Source of the DNA: Acanthosoma haemorrhoidale
Lineage: Eukaryota; Arthropoda; Insecta; Hemiptera; Acanthosomatidae
DNA length: 64,000 nucleotides
Direction of reading: 5' to 3'
Assembly: GCA_930367205.1 (NCBI GenBank)
Contig: OV884012.1
Location: 155,017,001-155,081,000 of the forward strand
Below, piece by piece: positions 20,295 to 31,685 of this stretch; the first letter of the stretch is position 1; each line of letters starts with the position of its first letter. The notes under the pieces were generated by a model that was not told the origin of the DNA, did not search any database, and was given only the letters and a program-made list of their open reading frames with translations. Both the position numbers and the translations under genes were made by a program.

Positions 20295-21487
20295 AGATCT
20301 CTGCGCGCATGCGTGTAGCAAGGCTGAGTACTGCTGTAGAGACGCGTACGGTCTTCTGCACAGGGCGGTAAGGTAAATGGGTCTCCCCAAATTTACCTTA
20401 ACTGTCAAGTGGGGAAGCTTGGGATCAGTTGTAGTCAGTGGTGAAGCCACTGTCTTCCAATTGATGCCAAGGCGTATAGCAATTAAAACGCCTCCGTAAC
20501 CGTTAACTCTTTCAATGGCAGTTGAATAACCTTTAATGTGAAACGATTGTGTAGATACCCTAGTGTCTGTCAAAACTACAATATCTGGTCGGTAGAGAGC
20601 TAGCAGCACTTCTACCTCATCTATTTTGGTCAGGAGACCATCAACGTTAAAATTTAACACTTGGTAATCTACCATTGTTGATGTTTACCAGATATCATAG
20701 CCATGAGCATTTGGCTACAGAAGTCTACTAGGGCAGTTACCCATTTCGGTGCGCATTCAAGGTCTTTACGCTGGTCGTTTGTAAGAAAACTTTAGCCTAG
20801 GATCTAGGTACTCACAATTGTTATTTTCCGGAGTGTCCTGCGAAGTTCTGGGGGCAGTTCTCGACGTGGAGGGGGCTGCTCTCGTCTTCGAAGGATGAGC
20901 CGTTTCTTCATCTCTAGCTTGAAAGAGCTTGAAGAGCGGGTTCTGCCAGGCAGGTACAGATGGCGGTGGAGCAGGTCTCGTTAGTGGCACGTCTAGGCGG
21001 CTCCTCTTCTGCTGGGGCTGCACTCTGTCGGGGGCCGGTCTGACTCTGGCTAGTAGCTTCTTCCTCTCCTCACAGCCTCTGTACGAGGCGGGATGTGCCT
21101 CGCCGCAGTTGAAACACTTCAGCGGTGCCGTCTCGTTCCTAGGGCACTGCGCCACCTCGTGGGGTCCTGCACATCTCACACATTTGGTTTTTCTGCCACA
21201 ATGGTTTTTTGTGTGGCCGAATTCTTGGCATCGGTGACACTGCGGTAGCCCTCTCTCTTCTTTAAATGTCACTACACGAATTATTACGTGATTTATAGCA
21301 CGTAGCTTTTTAATGGCATTTAGGGTGACGTTCGCGTTTGTTGTTACAATAATTGGTGCAATATCCGTTTTTCTGCCTGTTGGGTCGCTTTTCCGAAGTC
21401 GTCTCACATCGACGACTCCTGGCACTGTTTCAATTATTATGTTTTTTATCTCTTCGATGTCTTCCTCGACATCTAGCCAAGAATGAG
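20295..21487 (-). mobile_element. JoB-inv: inverted internal JoB fragment
   Basis: On the - strand it encodes part of ORF1 (20700-21487: CHRCQEFGHTKNHC, CVRCAGPHEVAQC, CFNCGEAHPASYRGC, with a frameshift near 20790) and the first ~125 residues of ORF2 (20295-20675). Its ORF2 part is an inverted repeat of 15614-16043 at about 99% identity by eye. Both ends are abrupt: JoA 3' UTR at 20294 and U2 spacer at 21488. There is no poly(A) or target duplication, so it marks a rearrangement breakpoint, not an insertion. Confidence 0.78.
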
Positions 21488-21962
21488 ATTTTACCAACTG
21501 ACTAACTAACTAACAATAGTATAAAATAACTAAAATCATAATAATAAAAGACAAACTTTAAACTAATATAAACGTTGCAACGGACTAAATAAATAAAATC
21601 TACAACTTAAATTCTAAGAGTTAAGTAGAACCGTTCTAACGGATAAAACTAAAATTAAATCTAACGGTAAAACCTAAATTAAAACTAAAGGCCAACAGGT
21701 AACTAGAAAAGACGATCTTTATTTACCTTTTTTTCTTCGATGTAAACGATACGTCCCACTCTAATGCTAATTAATACTAATACTCCGAAGCTTGCTTTCT
21801 TTCTTAATCGCTTCTTATTAGCTCATCGAGCCGAGAAGCAATTTCTGAATCGTCCTTTGTTTATTTATTATTAGCATATACATTATACAAGCATCCTATG
21901 CGTTGAGTGACCAATGCACACAACATCAGGACTTGTGCCGACATGAACAGTACCTTTAAAAG
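21488..21962 (-). repeat. U2 array spacer, partial
   Basis: The U2-proximal (downstream) part of the array spacer, matching 28000-28451 and 48720-49173, starting within TTTTACCAACT-ACTAACTAAC. It holds the spacer stem-loop at about 21806-21843, here with a 3-bp ATT insertion, and the AACGG/CCGTT motifs. No genes. Confidence 0.8.
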
Positions 21963-22104
21963 CCATTCCCGGAGGTACTTCAATACCGGGCCGACCCCAG
22001 CGGAGCTAGAGCAAGCTCTAAGATCTCCGCCATTTTCCAAAAATCATTTTAAACCTGAGGACCCCATGTAGAGGTCTACCAGAGATTAAACTGATAAGAA
22101 CAGA
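21963..22104 (-). pseudogene. U2: U2 snRNA gene, 3' part (cut by UtB-1)
   Basis: Same 142-nt segment as at 12309-12450, on the - strand. Its matching 5' part is at 27163-27217 beyond UtB-1. The 14 bp CTGATAAGAACAGA (22091-22104) are duplicated at 27163-27176. Confidence 0.88.
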
Positions 22105-22238
22105 GCAAAAATGAGGTATATTTGGTGATTTATAAACTGAGTCATGACTGCGCACCACTCTTGTGGTGAGATTACATTTTAAAGGATTAATATTTACAAT
22201 TCACACTATTTGTTTGATATACACATATAATACATTGT

Positions 22239-22265
22239 GGGATCCCTAACAGTCCTAGAGATCCC
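22239..22265 (-). other. Conserved 3' terminal stem-loop of UtB
   Basis: GGGATCTCTA / TAGGGATCCC pair around a short loop on the sense strand, and the ORF stop codon lies within the hairpin. It is conserved in UtB-2 (28728-28754) and UtB-3 (49450-49476), and in modified form in UtA. Confidence 0.6.
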
Positions 22266-25263
22266 GTATATTGTTAGACGTCTGTTGTAGGACCGGCGTA
22301 GGCTGTCCTGCACCCCTCACGTCCAGCCCGGCGTTGTCACTTACGTCGAGCCCGGCGTTGTCGATAACGTCTAGCCCGGCTGACGGGATGTCGTCATGGA
22401 ACAACCACTTGACACCCATCCGCTTGGAGGCCTGCCTCCCCCTTGTCCAGTGGTCTGACCCTTGTCCAGATTTGTCCCTCATCTCCTCAGTGACCTCTCC
22501 TAAAAGGAAGGCCCCTACGTCCGAGCGTTGCCCTACCTTCGTTCTTCCTAGGGCGGTCTTCTCCAGCGCTTGGGCTGCCATCAGGCGGAGTTTCGCGTCT
22601 CTCGACGTTAGCAATTTGAACGGCCCATCGATGAGCGCCAGGTCACTCTCCTCAGCTGCTATCGGAAACCCGCACAGTCCTTCCGACCTAGCGCCATAGA
22701 TGTATTCGTTGGCGGCTTCTTGAGGCACCGCCAGAGTTCTCTTGATGTCTGCTCTCAAGATCCTGTCGACTTTCACCCAGTCGCCTTTCTTGATGTGGCC
22801 GTTCCTCATCGTAAAGTTAAGCGAGGGGTAGACAAATGATTTAATGGCATCTAGCCGTTGCCATGGGGCTAGTTTGGACTCCATAATGCCCCTCACTTTT
22901 GCTGCTATTTCCTCAAGCTCCGCCTGATGCCTGATTGCTCTGAAGCCGATGGGGTTACCCAGGAAGTCATGGGTTTCTCCCTCCCCAATTGGCCTCACTA
23001 TTGTAGCTCCTATGGTGAACGTAGTGTCCCTCAGTCCCACCGGCACCCTTCCAGTGAGATGCATCGTCTTACATTTAGCCGGGTTAACTGCTAGCCCTGT
23101 TCTTGCTAGGGCTATCACTGCCTCATCCAGCCGTGCCTGGAGTGTCACTGGGTCCTTCGCCAAAATTGTGAGGTCGTCAGCATAGGCCAGTACGGTGTGC
23201 TCCTCTGCTTCCACATCCAGCTCCCTCACTACGTGGTCAAGGTCTATGACAAATAGGAGCCCGCTGAGAGGACACCCCTGCTTGATTCCTCTCGTGATGG
23301 GTATTGGGCCGATCGTTCCTTCGGGGGAGTCCACGCTGGTGACTGAATTCTCATACAGGTCCTGGATTACTGCCACCATCACATTCCCTGCACCTCGCCT
23401 CCTAAGTGTCTCCGTTATGCACTGGTGGGGGATGGACCCAAAAGCGTTAGCCACATCCACCCACAGGTCTTTCTTCGTTGTCCGAGTCTCCTTCATCTTA
23501 TTTTGCAGTACAAAATTGTGTTCGAAGACTCCGTCATGCGGCATGAAACCCTTCTGCTGTTCCGACATGACGGAGTTGACTCGGCACCATCGCGATATCC
23601 GTGTGGCAATGAGCCCCGCATATATCTTATATATAGGGCGGAACATTGCAATCGGCCTCCAGTCGTGGACTGTTCTTGGTGATTCCGTCTTGGGCAGAAA
23701 TATCGTCCTTGAAGACTTCCAATCTGCCGGTACTCTCCTGTGTCGCAGACATATATTGTACATTGTACACAGTATCTTCGCCTGAGGGTCGACCTTCTTC
23801 CAGCACCGATAGTCGATACCATCGGCCCCCGGTGAAGAATTCTCGAACCTGCGCAGGCGGTCTCGTACCTCTTCCGGGGTGAACGGGGCTGTCTCCACTT
23901 CTTCACCCGCCTCTCTCACGTTGTCGAGCACCGTAGGGTCCCATGCCGTCTCTTCTCCACTCCCTGCGAGATGGGCCGCTAGTTCCTCTGCCGGTACAGT
24001 ACATTGCACCCCAGTCTGTCCGAGTACCATACGGATCGCTTTCCTTCGATTTAGCCTGTATATCCGCTGGATTGTTTTTGCGTCCGCTGTGTCCGTCCGT
24101 CTCCTTGTCGCTCCTCGTTCTTTGTCCTTGATGTCGCATCTGGCCCTGACTTCCACGATTACTTCCGCCACGATGCCCTCAAACCTCCTTCAGGACACCT
24201 CACTCGGTGTCTCCTGCGCTAGTGCACTCAGCCTCTCCTTAAAAGTACCCAATAGCGTCTCTTCCTCTGCAGGCTGCTCTTCTCTGGCCGGGGCTGCTAC
24301 TAGTACCTCCTCCTCGTCAGCTTCAGTAGGTATTACCTCAATCCTATTGAGTATGTCAGGGTTTATAGCAGTAGTTGGGGGTCCCTCTTCCCGTCCGTTG
24401 TTAGCTGTCACGTTTTGTCTGTACCGTCTAGTATTGTCACCGGCCCCCACACTCCTGTCCCTCTCAACACTCACTGTCACCATTACTTCGGGCCAGTGTC
24501 TTTCTGGTGCCGTGGTTGGTGTAATGTTGACCTGCTCCTCTCTGACCGGATCTGTTATAGCATCCTCTGCCTCTTCTGTCCCAGGATGTACGCTGCTTCC
24601 TTCAATGGACTCCATCGTTGGTGCTGCAATGGGGTCTCCTCCAGCTACTTCCTCCACCACAGCACCTGCTACCCGTCCTGTCTGGTCATCCTGAGCCGTC
24701 CTGGCCGTAGACCGGAGCCTCCGGCCCGTGTTCGCAGTACCCAGGTTGGCTGCAGCTTCTCGGCGTCTGGACCCTATTACGTGAATTAAACTGATGTCGT
24801 TTCGCAATCCGATCCCTGATGCGAACATGGCAGGACAATGAGGGCACGTCCGAAGCTCTTCTCCCCTCGCAACAACAACAGGCTTCGCTACATGGAGTAA
24901 ACACGGGTGTCGTGAAGCCTGAACGGTCAGTATAACTTCCTGACATAGTGAACAGATGTTCTGTGTCCTAATCTCTTTGAGATTATGGACTGATTGAAGG
25001 TGTCGTATTAAGGATTGTAGGGCTGACCCCGTAGTTTTTGCCAAGAGTATCCTAGGACACCCTTCCATAGGGCACCGGGCATAACCCTGCCCACTGTGGA
25101 TGACCGGAAGCGGATGAAAGGCTTTAAGAAAATCCCCCTCCACCACATAATACGGTCGTTCACCAACCGCGGCCATGTCGTTAGTAAGCGTTATGTACCT
25201 TTTACCTTTGTCCTTTACCCTGTCCCGTGTTCCTTGTCCCACAGTCCCGTAGCCCACCCACAC
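22255..25263 (-). pseudogene. UtB-1 ORF: zinc fingers and RT, endonuclease deleted
   Basis: Homologous to the 1543-aa UtB-3 ORF. TGA at 24190-24192 replaces a Trp codon and separates the zinc-finger/linker part (357 aa) from the RT part (638 aa); both are in the same frame. The RT keeps GCPLSGLLF and AYADD. A 3-residue deletion lies before the DVANAF block. An in-frame deletion of about 1.6 kb then joins HDDIP directly to the AGLDV repeats, removing the CCHC motif, the PD-x12-D endonuclease and most of the tail. It is a natural RLE-less version, but the nonsense codon makes it a pseudogene. Confidence 0.85.
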
Positions 25264-27162
25264 TACGTAGCCCTAATACCCATATATCCACAATAAGGAC
25301 AGCACACTGTCACAATGCTATACATATAGTACAAAAGTCAATTACAATATAGGTAGGATATCAGGATGGGTAGAGTAGGGGTTCAGAAGATTTAAACTGT
25401 TCTTTGGAAATGACGAAGTACACCTGTGTCGGGGTGACCGGTAATGCAGTATCCGGGACGACCCAACTCACTCACCAATTCACACTAATCTTACCAAAGT
25501 CCAGTACACAAGCCGCACAATAACACCTAAGCCTAAATAAAATAAAGCAAACTTAATATCTAGAAAATCTATACATTATACAGTGTTAATTCTTTTAGGA
25601 AAGATCAAGACTGCAGCCAAACAGTTCTAGACGCTATTGCCCTGTCCTAACAACAAGCTGAATATCCAGAAAGCTATACATTACACAGGTTTTAAATCTG
25701 TAAGAAAGAGCAAGACTGTAATCAACCACACACACACAAACACAGCCGTTGGATTCTAACGGTGGCGCAAAAAATAAAATAAAATATATATAATAAAGAA
25801 AAGTCAATCCTAACATTAAACGCGCTATCTACAAAGTCTATACAGTACGCAAGTGGAATCTTTAATAAAGTGATGGTAAAAACCGCTAGGGCCCCCCCCC
25901 CGTCTACGTCAAAACAAAAGAGCGAACCAACAGCTGTGTAGGTGACACAGTACACAGGTGTAATAATTTAAGAAACATAATGGGGGTCAGAAAAACAAGA
26001 GAGCCGTTGGATTCCAACGGTGGCGCTATCTTAGTGTCCAATATGAGGAACCACACTAGGCTCTCAGGCTATACTTAATGTTAAAACAAAGACAGTGTCA
26101 CGTACCTTGAGCGTGTGTTAACTACACAACACGCTTACTCAAGACCTTCGCCGCTTCCTGGGGGCTGCTGTCACACCGACGGGTTGGCGTCCTCGCAGAG
26201 AAGAGTGCCAGGGTTGCTGCTCACCACACAAGTCCACTGCAGCCGCCGCTATTTCCGTGACTGCTGCTGAAGCGAGGAAATTCCGACACGCACTGTCAAT
26301 CCGTTGACTGTCACCCCGGCCCGATTCGCACCACACTCCCTACAGCGTCTATGTCTATGTCTATGTCTACCTTCACTGACTAAGGGCCACACCACAAGTT
26401 TATGACCCGAACTACTTATAAGCAGAAGCGAAGCTTTGCTATCTAACTTAACTACAGCCACTATACAATCAGGGGCTATAACTACTTAAAATGAACTTAG
26501 CACCTAATTTTATAACTACCTACTGTGCCACCTAGCTTATCAACTAACAGCCACACTACAAGTTAGGGCTATACAACTTACTAGCAGAAGCAATAAGCTT
26601 CGCTGTCTACCTTAAGACTAATAGCCACACTACAATTAGGGCTAGAACACTACTTATTAGCAGAAGCAGTACACTTCGCTATCTAACTTATAACTATTAG
26701 CCACTCTACAAATTAGGGCCATATGACTACTTATTAGCAGAAGCAATAACCTTTGCTGTCTAATTTAAAACTAAAGCCATACTACAATTTATGGCTATAT
26801 TACTACTTATCAGCAGAAGCAGAGCTTCGCTATCTAAAGGCCACACTACTAATTAGGGCCATGACTACTTAAACAACTAAAATGAAAACTTAAAACCAAA
26901 ATAAATTAAAATCAACACACACACATTCTGTCACTGTCACTGACACCGTCACCTGTCACCTGTCACCTGTCACCTGTCATTTGTCAAATGTCAAATGTCA
27001 ATGTCACTGGCAGGTGTCAAACCCCGAAACTGGCTAATATTGGCTGGGAAGCGCAGCCAATAGGCCCGGAAAAAGGAGGAAACCGAAAATCCCGATTCCC
27101 GAAAATACCCCCCAAGAATATATACGTCTTGAGGAGGCCAAAAAACCAATGTCTGAACGGGA
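25264..27162 (-). other. UtB-1 5' UTR with tandem repeats
   Basis: Long non-coding leader. Region 26450-26870 holds about six units of roughly 75 bp with the core CCACACTACAA-TTAGGGCT…AGCAGAAGCA…TTCGCT. Each unit can form an AGCGAAGC/GCTTCTGCT hairpin. A (GTCACCT)n-like tract lies at about 26925-27000. The inverted motif CCGTTGGATT-C-AACGG occurs at about 25745 and 26003. A TATGTC repeat is at 26349-26370. No ORF is supported. Confidence 0.7.
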
Positions 27163-27217
27163 CTGATAAGAACAGATACTACATCTTTGATCTTAGCTCA
27201 TCGAGCCGAGAAGCGAT
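27163..27217 (-). pseudogene. U2: U2 snRNA gene, 5' part (cut by UtB-1)
   Basis: On the - strand it reads ATCGCTTCTCGGCTCGATGA-GCTAAGATCAAAGATGTAGTA and then the duplicated TCTGTTCTTATCAG. This is U2 nt 1-55, including stem-loop I and the GUAGUA branch-point recognition element. The U2 start (27217) is preceded by the intact sequence GGTAGGTGCT, so the Jockey site is empty here. Confidence 0.88.
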
Positions 27218-28451
27218 AGCACCTACCGTTAAGTACGCTCACCTGATAACATTATGGCGTGGGGCGGTGCCGGGAGGCAATACGGAAAAAATACGATACT
27301 CATCGCAAAATTATACTTAAATAAAATGTTTTTGTTGAATAATCAATCTACTACTCCCTGTAAATATCACATTTTAAAAAAAACTAATGAGATACTTTTT
27401 TATTGTTATAGATTGGAATCGGCTAATCAACGGAACATCAAAGGTGGAGCGAGAGCAGCTAGAGCCACCTGTAGGTCACAACTGGAACCCAATGGGGAGC
27501 TACAATTTTGATCTCGAGTCATTACTTACTGAGCAGTAGAGTCATCACCGTTTCTCCTGCACAGAATGGGGGACAAGGAAAGCTTACAAGTGTGAATAGA
27601 GGATAAAATGAGCAATAGTGAGTCTATAAGTAGCACAAAAATAGAATCTCTCAAGACATACTGTAAATAAAACGCCCAAGAACAAGACATTTTAAACATC
27701 AAGGAAGGTTAAAATGATAGAACAAAATCTAGGTAGCTTCAGCAACGACTCCGTCAAATTAGAAAACAGATGTAGTTCAATAGGAAAGTCGTGGTCCGAG
27801 TAGAGCAGCAATCGCCAGTGCAACTAACCCTAAAGTTAAAAACAAACCTAATATTAACTTAAATTAAGGAGAAGCCTAAAAACCGTTGCAATAGTCCAAC
27901 AAATAAGAACATTTTCACTAACTATTAACTGAAAATCCCGTTATGCGGGGTTTCAATGCAACTAAAACTTAGAAAAACCGTTGGATTTTACCAACTAACT
28001 AACAATAGTATAAAATAACTAAAATCATAATAATAAAAGACAAACTTTAAACTAATATAAACGTTGCAACGGACTAAATAAATAAAATCTACAACTTAAA
28101 TTCTAAGAGTTAAGTAGAACCGTTCTAACGGATAAAACTAAAATTAAATCTAACGGTAAAACCTAAATTAAAACTAAAGGCCAACAGGTAACTAGAAAAG
28201 ACGATCTGTATTTACCTTTTTTTCTTCGGTGTAAACGATACGTCCCACTCTAATGCTTATTAATACTAATACTCCGATGCTTGCTTTCTTTCTTAATCGC
28301 TTCTTATTAGCTCATCGAGCCGAGAAGCAATTTCTGAATCGTCCTTTGTTTATTTATTATTAGCATATACATTATACAAGCATCCTATGCGTTGAGTGAC
28401 CAATGCACACAACATCAGGACTTGTGCCGACATGAACAGTACCTTTAAAAG
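27218..28451 (-). repeat. U2 array spacer with promoter region
   Basis: A complete spacer between the U2 start at 27217 and the 3' end of the next upstream U2 at 28452. It includes the promoter-proximal block, the AACGG-rich part and the U2-like stem-loop (~28293-28331, with the ATT insertion). A short open frame on the + strand starting MFLLNNQ recurs in each copy but has no known domain. No gene supported. Confidence 0.82.
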
Positions 28452-28593
28452 CCATTCCCGGAGGTACTTCAATACCGGGCCGACCCCAGCGGAGCTAGAG
28501 CAAGCTCTAAGATCTCCGCCATTTTCCAAAAATCATTTTAAACCTGAGGACCCCATGTAGAGGTCTACCAGAGATTAAACTGATAAGAACAGA
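28452..28593 (-). pseudogene. U2: U2 snRNA gene, 3' part (cut by UtB-2)
   Basis: Same 142-nt U2 segment as elsewhere, joined at TCTG to the 3' end of UtB-2. No matching 5' part exists, because UtB-2 is truncated and runs into spacer sequence. Confidence 0.87.
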
Positions 28594-31336
28594 GCAAAAA
28601 TGAGGTATATTTGGTGATTTATAAACTGAGTCATGACTGCACACCACTCTTGTGGTGAGATTACATTTTAAAGGATTAATATTTACAATTCACACTATTT
28701 GTTTGATATACACATATAATACATTGTGGGATCCCTAACAGTCCTAGAGATCCCGTATATTGTTAGACGTCTGTTGTAGGACCGGCGTAGGCTGTCCTGC
28801 ACCCCTCACGTCCAGCCCGGCGTTGTCACTTACGTCGAGCCCGGCGTTGTCGATAACGTCTAGCCCGGCGTTGTCAACTACGTCTAGCCCGGCGTCGTGC
28901 TGCACATCTCGCCCGGCGTTGACCCTCACATCTTGTCGGGCGTCGTCTATCTCATCCAGCCAGTCCCACTCGGAGCTTGGTGATAGCATTTGGACGGCTT
29001 CGCTTTCCTCTAGCTCATCCCGTAGGCCTTGTAGGAGCATGAGATAGTGTTCCCTGAGTGACGGCAATGGGGGCGCCTCGTCTACTGGCAGCGCACTTCC
29101 CATGTCACTCCGACTTGATGATCCTGGGATTCTTGGCGAGAAGGCGGCCTCGTCTGCTGTCAGCCCAACTCCCCTCACAGCTGTCATTCCTGGTATTGTT
29201 CGTTGTGGACTAGGGGCAGCCTCGTCTGCAGGCGGCAAGATTCCCCTATCCCACCAGATTTTTCCTAGCGGGCTCCAGATCGGTCGTGGATCATGGTTTA
29301 TCCTCCAGGGCCTTTCCTGACCAGTATCGCCCCAGAGTCCCGCGTCACTCCAGAGATCGTCATCGTCCTCAAGACCGGCGATGTCCTCAAGACCGGCGTC
29401 GTCCCCAAGACCGGCGACGTCCTCACGACCGGCGACGTCCTCAAGCCCGGCGTTGATCACCAAGATCTCCTCCACTCGTCCTTCTGTTCTCTGTCCTCGT
29501 CTTGTCCCGGTCCGTCCGTCCTCGTTCGTCACACCCTCAGCCATGTCATGTCCTCCCAGTGTGTCCTCAACAACTTCCCCAACGTCCTGGCTCAGGCGTT
29601 CCTCATTCTCTTCAGGTTGTGCTTCCATGTCCTCCTACTCTTCATCTTGAGGTCTGCACCACCTCACCGGTCTCTGCCTTCTCCCTGTGAGGTGCTCCAT
29701 ATACATGCACCTCGACCACGCGAGCGTCTCGGCTGTCACGATCCTCCTCATCTTCTTGAGGTATGATCGCGTGGCGAGGCGCTTCAAGATCCTATCATTC
29801 TCGACGTCCCACGTCCCCAGGGCACCAACCACTATTGCTGCCACCTGTGCCCTGGGGTACTCCCTTTGTAACACTTCCTTTGTGCCAGCATACTTGGCCT
29901 CTTTTGTTGCCCTGGCTGTGTGAAACGCCTCCATTCGGTTTTCAAAGGTTACCGTAGCGTCGAGGATGATAGCCTCATCTCCTTTCGCCAGCACCAGATC
30001 CGGACGCAGGAGACTACCATCCACTACACTATTCTTCCCTATTACCCGGTAACCTCTGTTCTTGGCAGTCGCCTCAACGCGGTCGACAATGGCATCATGT
30101 CTACGCTGCCTCAGGACGGCGTGGGTATTGCACCGCCCAATCACGTGCGCAAGACATTCATTTGCAAACCCACACCTCCTGCATCTCTTGTCCAGTAGGT
30201 CGCTGCCTTTTATACACCCGTTCAGCGCCACCAGTTGTAGTCGTGCGCGGTGTATGAACCGCCAGTCCGCGAACGACAGGTACTCCCCGGTTAGAAGAAA
30301 ATGATTTGAGTCCGGAGAGCACCTGAGGCACTCGGCTACGCGGCCCTGCGAAATCTTTTGGCAGAGAACAGCTCCTCGCTGCAGCTGCTTCCTTCTTCTC
30401 AATATCTGAAGAACCTGTCCCCGCTGGTGGTTTCGGACTGCTTCCTCCCCGATGTTGAGCGTTGGGATGTCGTCATGGAACAACCACTTGACACCCATCC
30501 GCTTGGAGGCCTGCCTCCCCCTTGTCCAGTGGTCTGACGCTTGTCCAGATTTGTCCCTTATCTCCTCAGTGATCTCTCCTGAAAGGAAGGCCCCTACGTC
30601 CGAGCGTTGCCCTACCTTCGTTCTTCCTAGGGCGGTCTTCTCCAGCGCTTGGGCTGCCATCAGGCGGAGTTTCGCGTCTCTCGACGTTAGCAATTTGAAC
30701 GGCCCATCGATGAGCGCCAGGTCACTCTCCTCAGCTGCTATCGGAAACCCGCACAGTCCTTCCGACCTAGCGCCATAGATGTATTCGTTGGCGGCTTCTT
30801 GAGGCACCGCCAGAGTTCTCTTGATGTCTGCTCTCAAGATCCTGTCGACTTTCACCCAGTCGCCTTTCTTGATGTGGCCGTTCCTCATCGTAAAGTTAAG
30901 CGAGGGGTAGACAAATGATTTAATGGCATCTAGCCGTTGCCATGGGGCTAGTTTGGACTCCATAATGCCCCTCGCTTTTGCTACTATTTCTTCAAGCTCC
31001 GCCTGATGCCTGATTGCTCTGAAGCCGATGGGGTTACCCAGGAAGTCATGGGTTTCTCCCTCCCGAATTGGCCTCACTATTGTAGCTCCTATGGTGAACG
31101 TAGTGTCCCTCAGTCCCACCGGCACCCTTCCAGTGAGGTGCATCGTCTTACATTTAGCCGGGTTAACTGTTAGCCCTGTTCTTGCTAGGGCTATCACTGC
31201 CTCATCCAGCCGTGCCTGGAGTGTCACTGGGTCCTTCGCCAAAATTGTGATGTCGTCAGCATAGGCCAGTACGGTGTGTTCCTCTGCTTCCACATCCAGC
31301 TCCCTCACTACGTGGTCCAGGCCGATGACAAATAGC
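28594..31336 (-). mobile_element. UtB-2: 5'-truncated UtB element
   Basis: The 3' end is identical in position to UtB-1 and UtB-3 (CTCATTTTTGC then U2). The 5' end breaks off in the RT domain just after the LLFVIGLDH block, at about 31336, and is joined to U2 downstream spacer (TGACCAATGCACAC). No U2 5' part or target duplication is present, so the junction is more likely a deletion between array units than a normal truncated insertion. An AG dinucleotide is shared at the join. Confidence 0.82.
28744..31336 (-). pseudogene. UtB-2 ORF remnant (late RT, RLE, C-terminal tail)
   Basis: Reads in one frame from the truncation point to 28744. A single TAG at 29635-29637 replaces a Glu codon after RPQDEE. 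RT AYADD, the C-x2-C…H-x4-C motif, the RPDLVLAKGDEAIILD endonuclease centre and the repeat tail are all recognisable and close to UtB-3. The truncation, not the nonsense codon, is the main defect. Confidence 0.85.
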
Positions 31337-31393
31337 AGTGACCAATGCACACAACATCAGGACTTGTGCCGACATGAACAGTACCTTTAAAAG
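31337..31393 (-). repeat. U2 downstream spacer fragment
   Basis: 57 bp of the sequence that directly follows U2 in the array, linking the 3' end of the U2 at 31394 to the broken end of UtB-2. About 1.1 kb of spacer is missing compared with complete units. Confidence 0.75.
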
Positions 31394-31535
31394 CCATTCC
31401 CGGAGGTACTTCAATACCGGGCCGACCCCAGCGGAGCTAGAGCAAGCTCTAAGATCTCCGCCATTTTCCAAAAATCATTTTAAACCTGAGGACCCCATGT
31501 AGAGGTCTACCAGAGATTAAACTGATAAGAACAGA
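31394..31535 (-). pseudogene. U2: U2 snRNA gene, 3' part (cut by UtA-2)
   Basis: 142-nt U2 segment on the - strand, followed directly by the UtA-2 3' end. CTGATAAGAACAGA (31522-31535) is duplicated at 37466-37479 beyond the element. Confidence 0.88.
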
Positions 31536-31652
31536 GCAAATGAGTATATTTTTAAATACAATTTGGGGCGGTACTGGAATACATCTTACGTGATGCATTA
31601 TACAATCTAAATTATCCTATATACATTCTGTGCATAATATACAAGTCATTGT

Positions 31653-31678
31653 GGGAACTCTAACATGCTAGAGAACCC
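31653..31678 (-). other. Conserved 3' terminal stem-loop of UtA
   Basis: On the sense strand CTCTA-GCATGT-TAGAG with outer GGG/CCC pairs, followed by CACAATG. It is the counterpart of the UtB hairpin (CTCTAGGACTGTTAGGGATCCCACAATG region) and lies just after the ORF stop. Confidence 0.6.
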
Positions 31679-31685
31679 CAATATA

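Larger units (their letters stand above)
22105..27162 (-). mobile_element. UtB-1: U2-inserted RLE retrotransposon with large internal deletion
   Basis: Both ends are intact and flanked by the 14-bp U2 duplication, as in UtB-3. It is about 1.67 kb shorter than UtB-3, almost entirely through one deletion at 22380-22384 that removes the end of the ORF from after the RT connection region to the AGL repeats. The 5' UTR has one tandem-repeat unit fewer than UtB-3. Confidence 0.88.
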
